NCBI GenBank assembly: GCA_023653785.1
Contig: JAMKCH010005405.1
Location: forward strand, 1-64,000
Reading direction: 5' to 3'
DNA: 64,000 nucleotides
DNA from: Ophioderma brevispina
Taxonomy: Eukaryota; Echinodermata; Ophiuroidea; Amphilepidida; Ophiodermatidae
Below the pieces are notes generated by a model. That model was not told the origin of the DNA and did not search any database. It saw only the letters and a program-made list of their open reading frames with translations. Shown piece after piece: positions 39,909 to 52,069 of the stretch (the stretch's first letter is position 1; the number at the start of each line of letters is the position of its first letter). The translations under genes were made by a program, and so were the position numbers.

Positions 39909-40041
39909 TTGGAAGACTGTTTATATGACGAACGTAACCGCTTTGCAGTGGACCTACAGCTTTGCATGCTAGAGCAAACCCACCAAGAGGCAATGCAGTT
40001 CACGTCATCTCTGCTAGACACAGCGATGATGACGATGAGGA
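39909..40041 (+). CDS. PDZRN3/4-family exon: post-PDZ2 acidic segment (phase problem at 3' end)
   Basis: After the acceptor CATTTTTCAG the exon reads LEDCLYDERNRFAVDLQLCM, then LEQTHQEAMQFTSSLL. This follows PDZ2 in PDZRN proteins (LDEGWLEDERN and LEE-H-AMQ-TA in vertebrates). The remaining bases in this frame give DTAMMTMR before the strong donor GTAAGT, ending in phase 1, whereas the terminal exon needs phase 0; direct joining meets TGA after a few codons. The same bases read two positions on give HSDDDDEE, which would run naturally into ECDEQDG of the next exon, like the acidic KKQEEEEG of PDZRN4. This suggests missing bases, one near CTAGACAC and one at GAGGA|GTAAGT, or a hidden microexon of 2 mod 3 length. 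Confidence 0.88.
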
Positions 40042-43000
40042 GTAAGTGTTGGTTATTTTCTACAAAGTAATATATTCTTAGTGGGCTCCCCCCAGTCCGT
40101 TTTTTTTTCAAGGCCAAAATTTGTATTTTATTTAAATAATTAGCTTGGGAACTTACCTTTTTTTTTCTTCAAATTTGGCAAAAATCGGACATTCCTTCAC
40201 AAAGTTGTGATTATTTTTGTTCGTCAAAGTCAACGGCAATGTCATGAATATCTTATGTATTTCCTTTATTTTTAATTCTTTTGTATTGTATTGTTTTGTG
40301 TTGATATTTTGGGGTAATATTTGAGCTTTTTAATATGATTTCTTTAATAATTCTTTTATTTATTGCATTTAATATGCTGAAATACTTTTAGCTAAAGTGT
40401 ACTCTACATTTTATGATAATTTGACTTGATGAACTTAATTGGCTTATTAATTATTGTTAATTAATTAGACATTTTTTAACGGACAAAACTTTAAATGCGA
40501 TTTCCTCAAAACAACGTTTTATGTTGTGTATACCCGCTTGGGACATGATTACTCAAAAAGTATTAATGGTAGAGCCTCCAAATTTGGACTGAAACTTGCT
40601 GAGGTGTAGGGCTTGAAACTGTACTAGAATTAAATAACTTGAACCATGGGAACATACCTGTTGCCGTGGTAACATAAAACAATAATGATTGATTTTTGAT
40701 TTTGACCTTTGACCTTTCAGGTGACCCCCCAAATGTCAGTCGATTTTTATAATTCTAGTACAGAATCAAGCTCTGTCTCTAAAAAGCAATTTAGTTTTTA
40801 GTTCATTCCAATAGAGCATTTAGTTTTTGAGTAATGATGTCCCAATCGTCTCTACCTTCAAATTTTACCAAATTCAATATGGCCGCTGTTGCCATGGTAA
40901 CAGGTCACATGACCAACTTTGTTACCCATATTTAGAGAGAGTAATGTCCAAGGTATATATTAAATCTAATAATGGCAAACTACATGTAAAGAACTTTAAT
41001 GTACATGCATTAAAATCATGACCCTCCAAAAGTGGGGGATACCACCTTAAATATTTATAGGATATTGACCAGCTGTAAAGTGTTTTTTTTTATTCATGTT
41101 TTTCATGGTACTGTTTTTTCCCCTCAAAATCGTAAACTGCATTTTTTTTCCTCCCACTAGCTCTTGCTTTAATCTGAAATTTTGGCTAATGTGTTTCTTG
41201 TGGGCATCGTCCCGAATGCCTCCATGCTTTTGTTTTCTCTCTTGTCTGACATTTTACCTCCATCCATCTTTGCCCTGTCAATCCCCTGAAGCTGCTTGTA
41301 AAACAGAGAAGTACATACTAAATCTTCAAGTAGTTGGATGCAAATGGACAAGCCATGTGTCTCTACGCCAACCTTAACCCCTGTGGCTTACCACTGTTCA
41401 AAAACCAATTACTTTAAGCCATGGACACTACTAGCCAAGGCCGATTGGCGTAATTACATCATGTAATCCCTAAAAAGAACCAATCCATAGACAGTTAAGA
41501 AAAAGGTTAAGGTGCATTATATAGTCTATTTTGATTGGTTACTCAAGGAGCTATCTCAGGTTCATCATGTAAATGATCCAATCAAGATCTGTAAGGAACG
41601 ATGGTAGTTTTCTCAGGGAGTAATGACTCATTAAGACAGATGAACAAATGATAGATTAGCATGTGTAGCTACTTCTCAGTTCATATCCCATCCACCTATT
41701 AGAAATGACTTAGGGATTTATTTCCATGCTGGTGAATTTTTGATCTTGCAATTGGAGATGACTTGATGCCTTAGGTTTAGCATGCCTTTTTTATTGACTA
41801 ATATAAGTGGCTGTCTCAGCTGCCCAGTAAAAGAACATCACTTTCATTTTAAATCACCAAGGCCCAGTGGAAATAGCTGGACCTAAGCTTTGATCAGCTG
41901 TAGAATTCCTATCAGGCAATTTTGGGTTAAAAACTGCCTAAGAAAAATAGTAAAGAGGTTTTTTGCTACACCTCATTGGATCACGCTTTTCCCATTTTGG
42001 TTATATATTGCTTGCAAGATTTAGACGTACCCTCCTTCATACCATGCCAGCCTTCGTTAGTGACACCACTGTTCAGTGGAATTAAACTGACATTTAGGTC
42101 AATGGAAGTGTTTTATGGCTCAGAATGGATTCTTTTAAAAACATTTTGTGAGTTAGGGTTAGACGTAATACAAGTGACAGGGTCTTGAGAGTGGTGTAGG
42201 TTCAGGCTGGCAGCTAGTAGCGCTCTGTTGTATCGGCTTACAGAAAAGCACTTTGTAGGAGACAGTGGAGAAACATAGCATGGGTACTAAACTGGAACAT
42301 GTGTCTAATCTGCATGTTAGCTATCCAAACAGGCGTAACCCTAACTTCTAACCTTCCTTATCATACATGTCTTCTAACCTTAAAGGAACTATCAGTGCAA
42401 AAGTTTTCAAATATTCAGAACTGATTTGCAAAAGTAGCTTAAAGTTAAAGATTAATGTTATGATTTCTTTGTAAGGTGTTTTTTTCGCATGAAATATTGA
42501 CAAATATAAATCTCAATTTAATTGCATGGTCCAGGGAGTGTCTGTATAGGCAGATGTCCAGAGTTGATTAAAATATTTGGTTTTATCCTTTTCAGGTTGT
42601 TTTCATTCTTATCAGGGTTTGCTGGGATACCCATACTTAGTGGTTACAAAATAAAAAAAATCACAATTTTTGATATTTTTTGAATAGATTTTCTGTTTTA
42701 ATAAATCACTGATATAAAAAGTATCTTTAAGAGGTCACAGCACATTAGAGCATCTTGTTGCTATGGTTTTGTTTCAGCAAATCCCATGAAAGTAGTGTGT
42801 GTCCTTTAAGGAAGTATTTCAAGGTAGATAAAAAAATACCAGTAACATTAATTAAGAGTTGTGAATTAGACAGGGCTCTTATATTCAACAATGCCCCCTA
42901 TTCGTTTATTACATTAGTGTGCATTGTTAATGGCCAGTGAACCCCACGGTCGCTGCATCTGTACACGCTGTGGTCTAGTTCAGGAAGTGTGATGCATGAT

Positions 43001-43894
43001 ACGTATTAAGACGTAGCTGTACGTCACACTTTTAGATGGGAGACTTGTCTTTTGAAAATGTTGTAGATGTACAGGATTTAACAAAAGGAAATACTACTCA
43101 TTTCAAACAAAACTTATTTTGCAATCTTTTGCCGGGTGGCATGGATATTAAAGTGTAATAATCATTTGAAAGGGTGAAGGGAGACATTCTTTTTGCTTTT
43201 TATTGTTGTGCTTCTTGTAAAAACTGATCTTGGGATTCAACCATGTTACCAGTGGTTTGTTAGAAACAACTCTTGATCCCAACTTGTCTGCATCATCTGG
43301 ACGGTTAAAGCCACCCTTGTGAGATAAAAAAAAAAAAAATTGTGGGCGCATTGTTATTTCCTGATAAATCATTGTGCAACATGATTAAATCCCCGATTAA
43401 ATTGCACTTTCCACACTTAAAACCATGGTTCAGATATCTATGATTTCACACTCAAGTTTCTGAGAAAAATATGCACAGCTGTGGCCAAAAAAAAAAAATC
43501 GAAATTTTCGTAATATCATAAGCCATATGTTAACCCACTCTAATTTAGAGAGTCTAACGTCACATATTCCTATTCCTAAACAGAAATATAAATGGGCTAC
43601 ATTTAGTCAAGAGCCCTGATATTGATTAGCACAGGCCTACCATCGCAGGTTAATCAGTTCTGAACATCCTAACAGTTACCCATTCAGTCTGTATCTTATT
43701 GCACCATCATTTACATGCAGCCTTAAAAGCCACAGCGCAACTCGGCTAAGGTGACGTGATTGGCCTCGACATAACCACTCAACGCCTTCCACTGATTTCT
43801 GGCCATGGGAATTGAAACACGGGAAGAATTCTCGTAATTGTGCTTCTTCAACACTAGTATTTGAGGCATGATACAGGAATAGGGTTGTGGGATG

Positions 43895-44127
43895 TGCCTA
43901 AGAGAAGATTTCAGTAGCTTCCCACAATGCATTGCTTCCAATGGAGGTTTTTGTACAGGTACTGAAGTGAATCGTTAGTGATGAAACATGGCTAAATTGA
44001 CAGTACTGATCACAAACTTGCATTTTAAGAGTGTTTCATCTCTAACAATTCATATGACTACCTGTGCAAAACTTCCACTGGAAGCAATGCATTGTGGGAA
44101 GCTACTGATATCGTCTCTTGATGTGCC
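43895..44127. repeat. Fold-back (MITE-like) element, about 233 bp
   Basis: The left arm contains AGTAGCTTCCCACAATGCAT followed by TGCTTCCA, and the right arm its inverse (TGGAAGCAATGCATTGTGGG then AAGCTACT). The match extends outward (AGAGAAGA versus CGTCTCTT) and inward (TTTGTACAGGTA versus TACCTGTGCAAA). Arms are about 65 bp, loop about 100 bp. Confidence 0.8.
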
Positions 44128-44608
44128 TTATGACAATAAATAGACAGACTGGTATGAGAAGGGGATTAAACTGGGCCATGACGGCATGGAACCGCAACCA
44201 CTTAAATTGTTTGGATTTCTAAAAATCTGGTGGAGTTTTAAACTTGTACAAATATTATCTTTGTACTCACAAATTTGTGACAATTAGAGAATGGTTTTGA
44301 AAGGAATATTTTCCTCGCAAGAAAGTCAGTCATTTTATTTCAGGTTTATAAATGAGGAGTTCAGTCAAATTTACTTCTAGATAAAAAAGTACCAACAGGG
44401 TCCCTTCCTTTGTTAAATTAATTAAGGAGTGGTTGAATGTTTCTCTGGAAATTTTGCATTGGAAAGTTACGTCAAATGAATGTTTTTGTCAATTTGGTTC
44501 ATTTGAGTTGACAAATATACATTGATGTGATGTGAATGAGATTAAGATTAGAATTTAGTGTCATTTTTCACATACAGCTAATGTGGTCAAATTCTTGTTT
44601 GTATTCTG

Positions 44609-44893
44609 AGGCTGGTATTCTGAAAGGGAGTCTAACTTTAGACCTGGGTTTAATCCAGGGTTAGTCCTACAAGTGTGGACCTTTTTTCCTTTCAAAATAC
44701 TGTGAAAGTTAAATGTAATGGGTGAGAAAATTCCTCATGAATGGGTCATTTCATCCCATCCATGTGGAATTTTCTCACCCATTACAGCACACTTTTAGAG
44801 CATGTTGAAAGAAAAAAAAAGGTCCACTCATGTAGGACTGACCCTGGTTTAAACCCAGGTCTAAAGGTAGACTCCCTTTCAGAATACCAGCCT
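44609..44893. repeat. Fold-back (MITE-like) element, 285 bp, nearly full-length palindrome
   Basis: It starts AGGCTGGTATTCTGAAAGGG and ends with the exact inverse (CCCTTTCAGAATACCAGCCT). Inner matches include TAGACCTGGGTTTAA/TTTAAACCCAGGTCTA, GGTTAGTCCTAC/GTAGGACTGACC and TAATGGGTGAGAAAATTCC with its inverse. The two halves pair over almost their whole length. No transposase is present. A diverged relative is at 23971-24560. Confidence 0.85.
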
Positions 44894-46007
44894 GTTTGTA
44901 AGTTTGGCATTACTGCATAGGAGTGTCCTATTAAACTTTACAATGCTGCAAAACAAGTCTTAATTGTTTGGTATTCATTGATTGATAAAGTTTGATTAAA
45001 AACATTTCCTTCTCTGCCGTCTACTTAGTGATATTAATTTCAATTGACCCATATACAAGAAAATTGGTTAAGCTTGATGGTTAAATGATCCATGCAATAA
45101 AACATGGCTGTCAAACGGTTCGATAAAAACATAGCCGATGGTGTAATTGAAACTCGGCATGTACGTAGGCTAAGCGATTTCGTTACAGTTGTGTTTAGTA
45201 GACGAGCGTCAGTCACAGAACATTAATTTGCAAGGTAAAGACTTGTTAGGTGCACTGTGATAACTGAAGGGGAGTCTATTTCAAGATCGTATGTGCTTAT
45301 TTTGCTCGCCAGTCGCCAGTCTCAAGCCTGGGTAATTAAATTAAAAGAAGGCTAGGCAATATTGTCTTCACTGACTTCAACTTCCAAGGTGGCGAATTCA
45401 ACCAGTGTTGCATTGTTTTAAGGTCAATGCTTCTGTAGGAGTATCAGAAAGTAACAGTGAAAACAAAATCAGAGTAAAGATTCATAAATCACTTTTCAAA
45501 TGACATATTTGGCGTAAATTACACCATAGCCCTGTGACATTTATCGGTATTAACCAGATAAATGATTGACCAGATTAGCAGATATGAGAAGACTGAGCAT
45601 TATCCCAGGGATGATAATGATGAGGCGCAGGGATTAAGGTATTAGGGGAATCTTATCTGATGGCTAATTTGTCAGTGTCTGAGATTTATGGATTAAGTAT
45701 TACATTGAAATGTAAAGTGGGTCACCGACTGAATAAAAAACCAGACCTGATTTTCTTTAAAGATAGGCAAAATCAGCTAAGGAAAAATCTTGGCTGCTTT
45801 CAAGGCTGTTTAAATTTTGCCTATTTCATTTGTAATAAGTAAACACTTTGTAAAGGGAAGTGTGCATTGTATGTAAATATTTGTTGACAGTACAAATATC
45901 AAATTTGGTCAAGAATGATATTGTAAAATTTAATTTGTTTTTCATTTAATCAGCAACAGCAACCAGATTTCTAAATTTACATTCAGATCCCTGACGCTTA
46001 GAGTATA

Positions 46008-46022
46008 GTCGATAAAAACCAT
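46008..46022 (+). other. 15-mer shared with 37489-37503
   Basis: Exact second copy of GTCGATAAAAACCAT, about 8.5 kb downstream of the first and in a different intron. The surrounding block (about 45.95-46.15 kb) has little repeat character. Confidence 0.3.
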
Positions 46023-48638
46023 AATGAATTCGGGTGACCTTTTGGCGATGCGGCAGTTTACCATTATGACGTTTAGTTTCCCCGCCGAGTTTAACACCTA
46101 ATATAATAAGATGGAGTGCGAAAAGAGGGATGTTGTGTCATAACTGCATCAGTCGAGCAACCACCGCACAACACTCTTTAAAAAATTTGGAAGTCGAGTT
46201 TGGTTTCCATGGAATTGTGAATGCATGTGACACTGATGGATACTAAGCCCGAAGCAGCAGGAGGTGAAAGCCTGGTGCTTCTGCTCCTCCAAGCCTACAT
46301 GGCCAAATGTATTCACAGGCTTTAATTGTACTATGATGTGTAGACTCCGACAGAGCTGTCAATAGCTAAGCCGCTTTTCCCCCCTTTTTTGCCTATTTCA
46401 TTTCAGCTTGCCTTTGGCCAAGCTTTGCACTACAAATTAATCCATGCTTTTAAAGAGATGGTAAAATGGTGTTGTGGCACTTGCTGGGTTTTGGTAGACT
46501 TTGAAATCAACTAATGGGAGAGCAATTCTGAGCAGATTTAGTCATTGTGTTTGGGTGGATTAGTTGCCTGAACTCTGCTTCCTTTGAAGCGGAGCTTTCC
46601 AAATGTTCGCTGTAAGCTATTTTCTGTCTTTATTAATTGTTATCAAGTGAATACAGAGAGAGTTCCCCTGTGATAGGAAAACAAACAATTTATGAAAAAG
46701 TGTGCAAAATTTTAAAATCTAGAGCTCTCCGAGAACTGATTCCTCTTTGCAGAATTTGAAAACAAGGTAATTGTGAAGTGGCATGTCAAAATTATAGTTC
46801 GTTGGACTCAAGTTTGAGAATGGAATTCATTTGAAGGATTCTGAAGTGAAATGCAAAATTTGAAGACAGTAATTGCCAAGTGGCATGTGAAAATTATGGT
46901 TCCTTGGACTCTAATAGGAAAATAAAGTCTAAGGAATTCTGCAGTGAATACAGGTGTTACAACTCTGAGTGGCAAATCTGTTAGCTTTTCGGAAGCATTA
47001 GTCATCATTTGTATCCTAGAATTGCACCTGTATAGGAGTATGGTTTTACTCCTGTGAGCTAACTTCAAATCCCATGTACTAAGTTGAAGAATATGAAATA
47101 CTCTATCTATCATGCATTTTGCTATATCAATGGGAAGTTGCCATAAATCTTACTGATCTCGACTTTGACAGGTTGTGAGTGATGGCGGCATCTCTCAGTC
47201 GTCCAAAGGGAATTTGGCGCCGATCGGCTGTTCCTCTGGCTTTCGGTTGTCATCCAACCGGCGAGTGCGGGAATTGAGACTGGCAATGCAGTAATCCCCC
47301 AATCGCCACCATGTTTAATCCTGCATTTTGGTTTTATTCTTTTGTCACCAAACACGCCAGATATCCATTATCAATTCAACAATATTGGGACTGTGTCCAA
47401 TGCTCTATTGCCAAATTCTGCCGCAAAATACATGAGAGGTACCGATGAGGAATCGGTGATCAGATGTATGTTAATAATGCAAGCTGGGATTTTTAGGGCT
47501 GCTGACGTGAATTGCTGAAAGTTGCGTTAATCATTAGCCAGGAGGCTAATGTAGCCATTATAGCCTTAACACTGGTTTTAACCATTTTGAGGTTTACTTA
47601 AGATAAAAAGGGTTACAAGTGTACAAACACATTTCTGTCAGGATAGGGAATGACTCAGACATCGCCAGATTGAGATTTCTGAAGTAGTAACAATAACTTA
47701 ATGCATCTGTTTCAAGAGGGGGAAACATGTAATGAATTATAAAGTCGTTGCTAGGATGATATGCTTTGCAGGGGCTAGAGTACTGTGAACTTCTCTTGGC
47801 TCTGTGGACATCTGAAAAAAAAGTCTTGGCCTTTGTGTTCGAAAATTAAGCATTCAATCTTGGCTATCTTCAAAAATGAAGATAGCCAGGATTTTAATGT
47901 TTATAGCTTTCCAAACAGAAATGCAGCTGTAATTAAAAACAGGGTCTTCTTGGAACAAGTGTTGGGCAATCCTGTAACTATGTTAAAACCTAGAGAATTC
48001 CACAGCATTTCAACACTCTCTTGAGCTATCAATTCCATCAAGAACTATTGACTCAGAATCGGCATCGCGATCTCTCAGACACGACGATCAGTGTTACTGG
48101 GTACACAAACAGAACACCCTGTTGAATACACATCACTAGAAAGCCAATCACTGATGAATATCACCTCCAAGTGTTCTTTAAACATGCACTCCCTTGTTAC
48201 CATGGCAATATTATGGCCACAGCACGCCTCTGCTTCATCTTTCAGGCTTGCACTATCACTCCTGGCGACTAAGTGTCTGCATCTGCAATCTCTAGTGCTT
48301 TAACTTTTTCTGTTTGTCTTGTTCTATTCTGCCTGTCAGTATGTTTTGTAACTTTCTTTGCAGAAGCTTCGATACATACAAATTGTGCACAATAAAACTG
48401 CTCCCGTCAATTATTTATCGATGGAAGCATGGTGGTTTATTAAGTTGTATCTGTCATACAATTGTTGTTGCTTTTAATCTGCAGTCTTAGTGTTTGATCA
48501 ATGTCCTTCATGTATTTTCAAAGAATTTGTTAATGTCAAGAGTTAAGTATTTTTCACCTGTAATTATCTCATGGTTAAAGTACCCTTGTAATACTGGCAA
48601 GTAATTACAATTGTTTTTTTTTGTTCTTTCTTTATTAG

Positions 48639-50294
48639 GAATGCGATGAACAAGACGGACAGACAGACACAACAGGTACAACCACTACAGGCTCAACCAA
48701 TCCTCATGAAAAAGACAGTGGGGTAGGGAGAGCCACTGATGGTGCCTCAAATACTACCGACGACGACGTCAGCAACCAGAAATTTCCAATGGACTCTGGC
48801 AGTCTTGGCAGTGGTGAAATGCGTTACTCCAACGATAGCTTCACATCCAACGAAACAGCAGAAACTGAATACAATGGACAAATATCACTTGAAGACTGTA
48901 TGAAATTCCAAGCAGCTCTTGAAAGCAAGTGTGATAAACACATGCGTAGTGATACAGATGAAAGCATTAGAGGAAAAGACTCAAAAGTTATGAGACTAGG
49001 GTCTGATTCCATGGAAACCACTAGTCAGAGTGGCGATTCACTAAATCGTAACTGCAGGAACAGATTAGAAAGTGATCCTGAAGAGGATCAGTGCTTGGAG
49101 CAGCTGAATGGGCAAAGTAGCTCACAACTGTCAAGCCCAGTTGCCAATGGTAACATGGCTGATGTGTTTGGTGAATCCAAAGACATTGATACAGAAAGAG
49201 ACACTAGAAAAATGGACAGTGGCAGTGCCAAAAGTAGTCCTAAACACAGTGCGGGTGATTTGGTTATTGATACTGAAGATTCGGCAGACAACACTATTAC
49301 TCCTATAAGTGTACAGAAAACACCCAAGCGACAGCCCTCTGATTCAACTGTCAGACAACATCGGGCACCTAGAACCGTACCGGGTAGCCCAAGTCGCAGC
49401 AAGTCTTCATCTAGTTCACGAGACCGCTCTAAGAGCGATCGCTCAAGTTCAGCAGATTCGCGGAAGGCCAAAGGCAGTCCAGCTAAAACGTTATCTCAGC
49501 AGCAGCCGCAGCAACCTCCTCACGACAGGAACGTGCCTCTGTTACCATATCCCCGTCGTCCAGCAACAAATCCGCATCTAAGAGGGCAGCAATTTAACCG
49601 CAATCCGTACTTGATGCAGCAGGAACAAGCTCAATTGATCAGGAATAACTGGAAACTACAGCAGCAACATCAATCACTAAGACAAAGCATGCAGAAATAT
49701 GGTTCCATGCAAAGTATTATGAGCATCCCCGCACATGCCAAACATTATAGGTCTTACATGCATCTGGTAAGTCAAAATGAGGAAAACGCCCTCACAGCAG
49801 CTGACAGTGGCACCGACAGATCGTCCAGATCGGCCACTGAATGGAAAGTCAAAATACGCAGTGATGGTACAAGGTATATTACAAAGAAATCAACGGCTAG
49901 AGATCGCGTCCTCAAGGAACGAGCTAATAGAATAAGAGAAGAGCGAGGTGGTGGATTAACAACCGACGATGAAGCAGTGAGCGAAATGAAGCTTGGGAAG
50001 TACTGGAGTAAAGAAGATAGGAAAAGACATTTAGAACGTGCTCGCGATCAGAAACAGAGACGAGAATTCATGATGCAAGCGCGTATGGAGTGCTTACAAG
50101 AGCAAGAAGAGAATGAAGGCAAGAAAGCCGTCAATATTGTTGAACTCAGTCATCGTAAGTTGCTCAAGAAGAAGGGCCGTAAGATGCTCATGGATGACTT
50201 TACCACAGTGCAAGAAATGCTGGTGCATGGCACACGCATCAGCCCTGAAACAGCCAAAGAATTTAACCCATGGCTCAATGTCACTACAGTATGA
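48639..50294 (+). CDS. PDZRN3/4-family terminal exon: C-terminal 551 residues with PDZ-ligand tail
   Basis: The acceptor TTTATTAG is followed by [12 protein letters not shown] in phase 0, and the frame stays open to TGA at 50292-50294. Family blocks in order: EKDSGVGR (48708-48731), [14 protein letters not shown] matching the vertebrate TLGSG-L-SNESF block, [16 protein letters not shown] (from 49728), [17 protein letters not shown] (from 49839), [20 protein letters not shown], a basic helical stretch [22 protein letters not shown], and the end NVTTV, a class I PDZ ligand conserved in PDZRN3/4. The vertebrate middle region (LNEEL-IELEC helix) is not seen; in its place is Ser/Arg-rich sequence (about 49380-49485) and a short Gln/Pro run (about 49494-49525). 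The coding frame has no breaks, in contrast to the two shorter upstream exons with phase faults. The tail probably anchors or self-associates the scaffold through PDZ binding. Confidence 0.96.
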   Translation, partial: ECDEQDGQTDTTGTTTTGSTNPHEKDSGVGRATDGASNTTDDDVSNQKFPMDSGSLGSGEMRYSNDSFTSNETAETEYNGQISLEDCMKFQAALESKCDKHMRSDTDESIRGKDSKVMRLGSDSMETTSQSGDSLNRNCRNRLESDPEEDQCLEQLNGQSSSQLSSPVANGNMADVFGESKDIDTERDTRKMDSGSAKSSPKHSAGDLVIDTEDSADNTITPISVQKTPKRQPSDSTVRQHRAPRTVPGSPSRSKSSSSSRDRSKSDRSSSADSRKAKGSPAKTLSQQQPQQPPHDRNVPLLPYPRRPATNPHLRGQQFNRNPYLMQQEQAQLIRNNWKLQQQHQSLRQSMQKYGSMQSIMSIPAHAKHYRSYMHLVSQNEENALTAADSGTDRSSRSATEWKVKIRSDGTRYITKKSTARDRVLKERANRIREERGGGLTTDDEAVSEMKLGKYWSKEDRKRHLERARDQKQRREFMMQARMECLQEQEENEGKKAVNIVELSHRKLLKKKGRKMLMDDFTTVQEMLVHGTRISPETAKEFNPWLNVTTV

Positions 50295-50800
50295 CCAAAG
50301 AAGGGCTAGTCTCCCCTTGGTTATAAATTATTTAAAATGTGAAGGAAAAAAATAGATAAAATTTTAAAAATCTGTATTAATCTGATGCCATGTAGTGGAG
50401 TAAAATTGCAATCATTGTATGTAATCTCACTTTTGTTTAATGTGACAATTTCAGCTTGGATTATGCGCCATCTTAGTCTTATCAATCAGTAAATTAATAA
50501 CCATAAATGTACAAATCAATCAACCTGATAACAACACTGACTGTAGTATATCCACTGTGAGAAAAAAGTAATTGGAATGTGTTGATCATACTGTTAAAAA
50601 TGTTGAAATCTTGTACCAAATTATGTATCAATGTTGTACACGGCTCTGAGTCAACAAAACGCAGAGCAACCACTGAATATTCATATTAAAAAGAATACAA
50701 TCATTCAGCACTCGTCCAAATTGTCAGATGTACAGTAAAAATTGTTTGAAATGTTCTTGCCATTTCGATTAAAAAAATAAAAAGAAATCAACAAATTTGT
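50295..50800 (+). other. Predicted 3' UTR of the PDZRN-family gene
   Basis: A+T-rich sequence directly after the stop codon with no continuing frame. The nearest good poly(A) signal is AATAAA at 50776-50781; a further one near 53870 leaves room for a longer UTR. The end point is an estimate. Confidence 0.55.
50776..50781 (+). terminator. Candidate poly(A) signal AATAAA
   Basis: A canonical hexamer inside A-rich sequence about 480 bases after the stop codon, followed by TTTGTGG-type sequence within 25 bases. It is the first AATAAA after the coding region. Confidence 0.5.
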
Positions 50801-51874
50801 GGATCACAACCTGTATATTTAGAGAACGCTTTAAAAATTGTACAAAATGTAATAAGTCTGCCGTCTATTTGGGAAGTATCCATCTTAACATGAAAGGTTG
50901 TGGATTATTGTGTTGGAAGTTAGAACACAAACGCAGTGATCAAAATTGGTACCATGCGAATTTATGAAGCCCAAATTTGAGCAATTTGAGTGGTTTAACT
51001 ACTCACTTTTCTGAAAATAAGGCTTAAAAGTGCAGCATTACCTGTGCCAAAAAACCTTGCTGCAATGGAGACCTCACAAGATCATTTAACAGTAAAAGAA
51101 TTTGCAGGAAATCACTGGACATGTAATTTTGTATTTGCAAGCCGACAACATGTCGCATAGACTTAGACTAAATTAAATTGATTTTGAACCATCTGTTGTT
51201 TGACAAAATATCAGTAGTGGTCATTTTTGCGCAAATAATTTTTCGTGCTTAGCTGACAGATATCTCGGACTACTTTTCCAATTTGCACAATTAATTTTCT
51301 TTACCTAGGCCTATCAAAGTAAATGAATATAAAGCCATCCATGTTTCCCACAAGCTTCTCGTGCTCAAAAATCGATAAATTAGTGAAGTATAACAGTGTT
51401 TTACGCTGATGAGGTGCATTGAATATTTTACCCCCAATCTGACTCAATGCGATGTATTTGTTCGGTAATTTATTAATCTGAACAATGAATTTGATTTGAT
51501 ATCCCTGGTGGACATCTTCATGTAATGTCTGTTAAAGCAAATGTACGTTCCCCCCCCTTTTTTTTTTTCCTAATTTTTATTTTGTTGAGATTGTGACACA
51601 AACAGTTGTGGTTATATTTACAAGAAGATAGAAATCCTAGCATATGTAGTATTGCCAACCAAAATGACATTTGTTTCTGGAAAACAATGACCTGAATGTG
51701 AAAATTACCCATGGTGCACTATTTGCTGGAAAAAATCTTCCATTTGCATCGCCTCAGAATGTAATTATTATTTCTGTTCATAATATGGATTATCCATCTA
51801 TTTTATTCATGTTCATATGTAAGTAATTGATCCAGTTAAAGGGATTATGATATGTTTAGACATAGCCTGCTACT

Positions 51875-52069
51875 GAGGTCAATTGTGTAAACCAGGGTTA
51901 AACACTGCTTAACCCAGTTTAGTGCCATGTCAAATCACTCTTTGCTCCACAATGTATGCTTGGCCTATTGTTGAGGTCAATTGTGTAAACCAGGGTTAAA
52001 CACTGCTTAACCCGGTTTAGTGCCATGCCATATCACTCTTGCTCCACAATGTATGCTTGGCCTGTTGTT
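51875..52069. repeat. Two-copy tandem duplication, period 98 bp
   Basis: Copies begin GAGGTCAATTGTGTAAACCA at 51875 and 51973 and run through AGGGTTAAACACTGCTTAACCC, TTTAGTGCCATG and CTCCACAATGTATGCTTGGC. Only a handful of differences are visible, so the duplication is recent. It lies about 1.6 kb past the stop codon. Confidence 0.9.

Larger units (their letters stand above)
40042..48638 (+). other. Intron before the terminal exon (about 8.6 kb)
   Basis: Bounded by a GTAAGT donor and a TTCTTTCTTTATTAG acceptor. Contents: TGACCTTTGACCT at 40703-40715, a CCAAT-rich stretch at 41390-41580 related to 36220-36390, an A13 run near 43327, and fold-backs at 43895-44127 and 44609-44893. A less repetitive block runs from about 45.0 to 47.4 kb and includes the shared 15-mer at 46008-46022 and a more G+C-rich patch at 47150-47400. 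No exon was recognised, although the phase mismatch allows a tiny one. Confidence 0.65.

Noticed and set aside
49088..49471. Minus-strand open frame (127 codons) opposite the terminal exon
   Set aside because: It is a shadow of the Ser-rich coding sequence on the plus strand; the Leu/Ser-rich product is the expected antisense of Ser/Arg codons.
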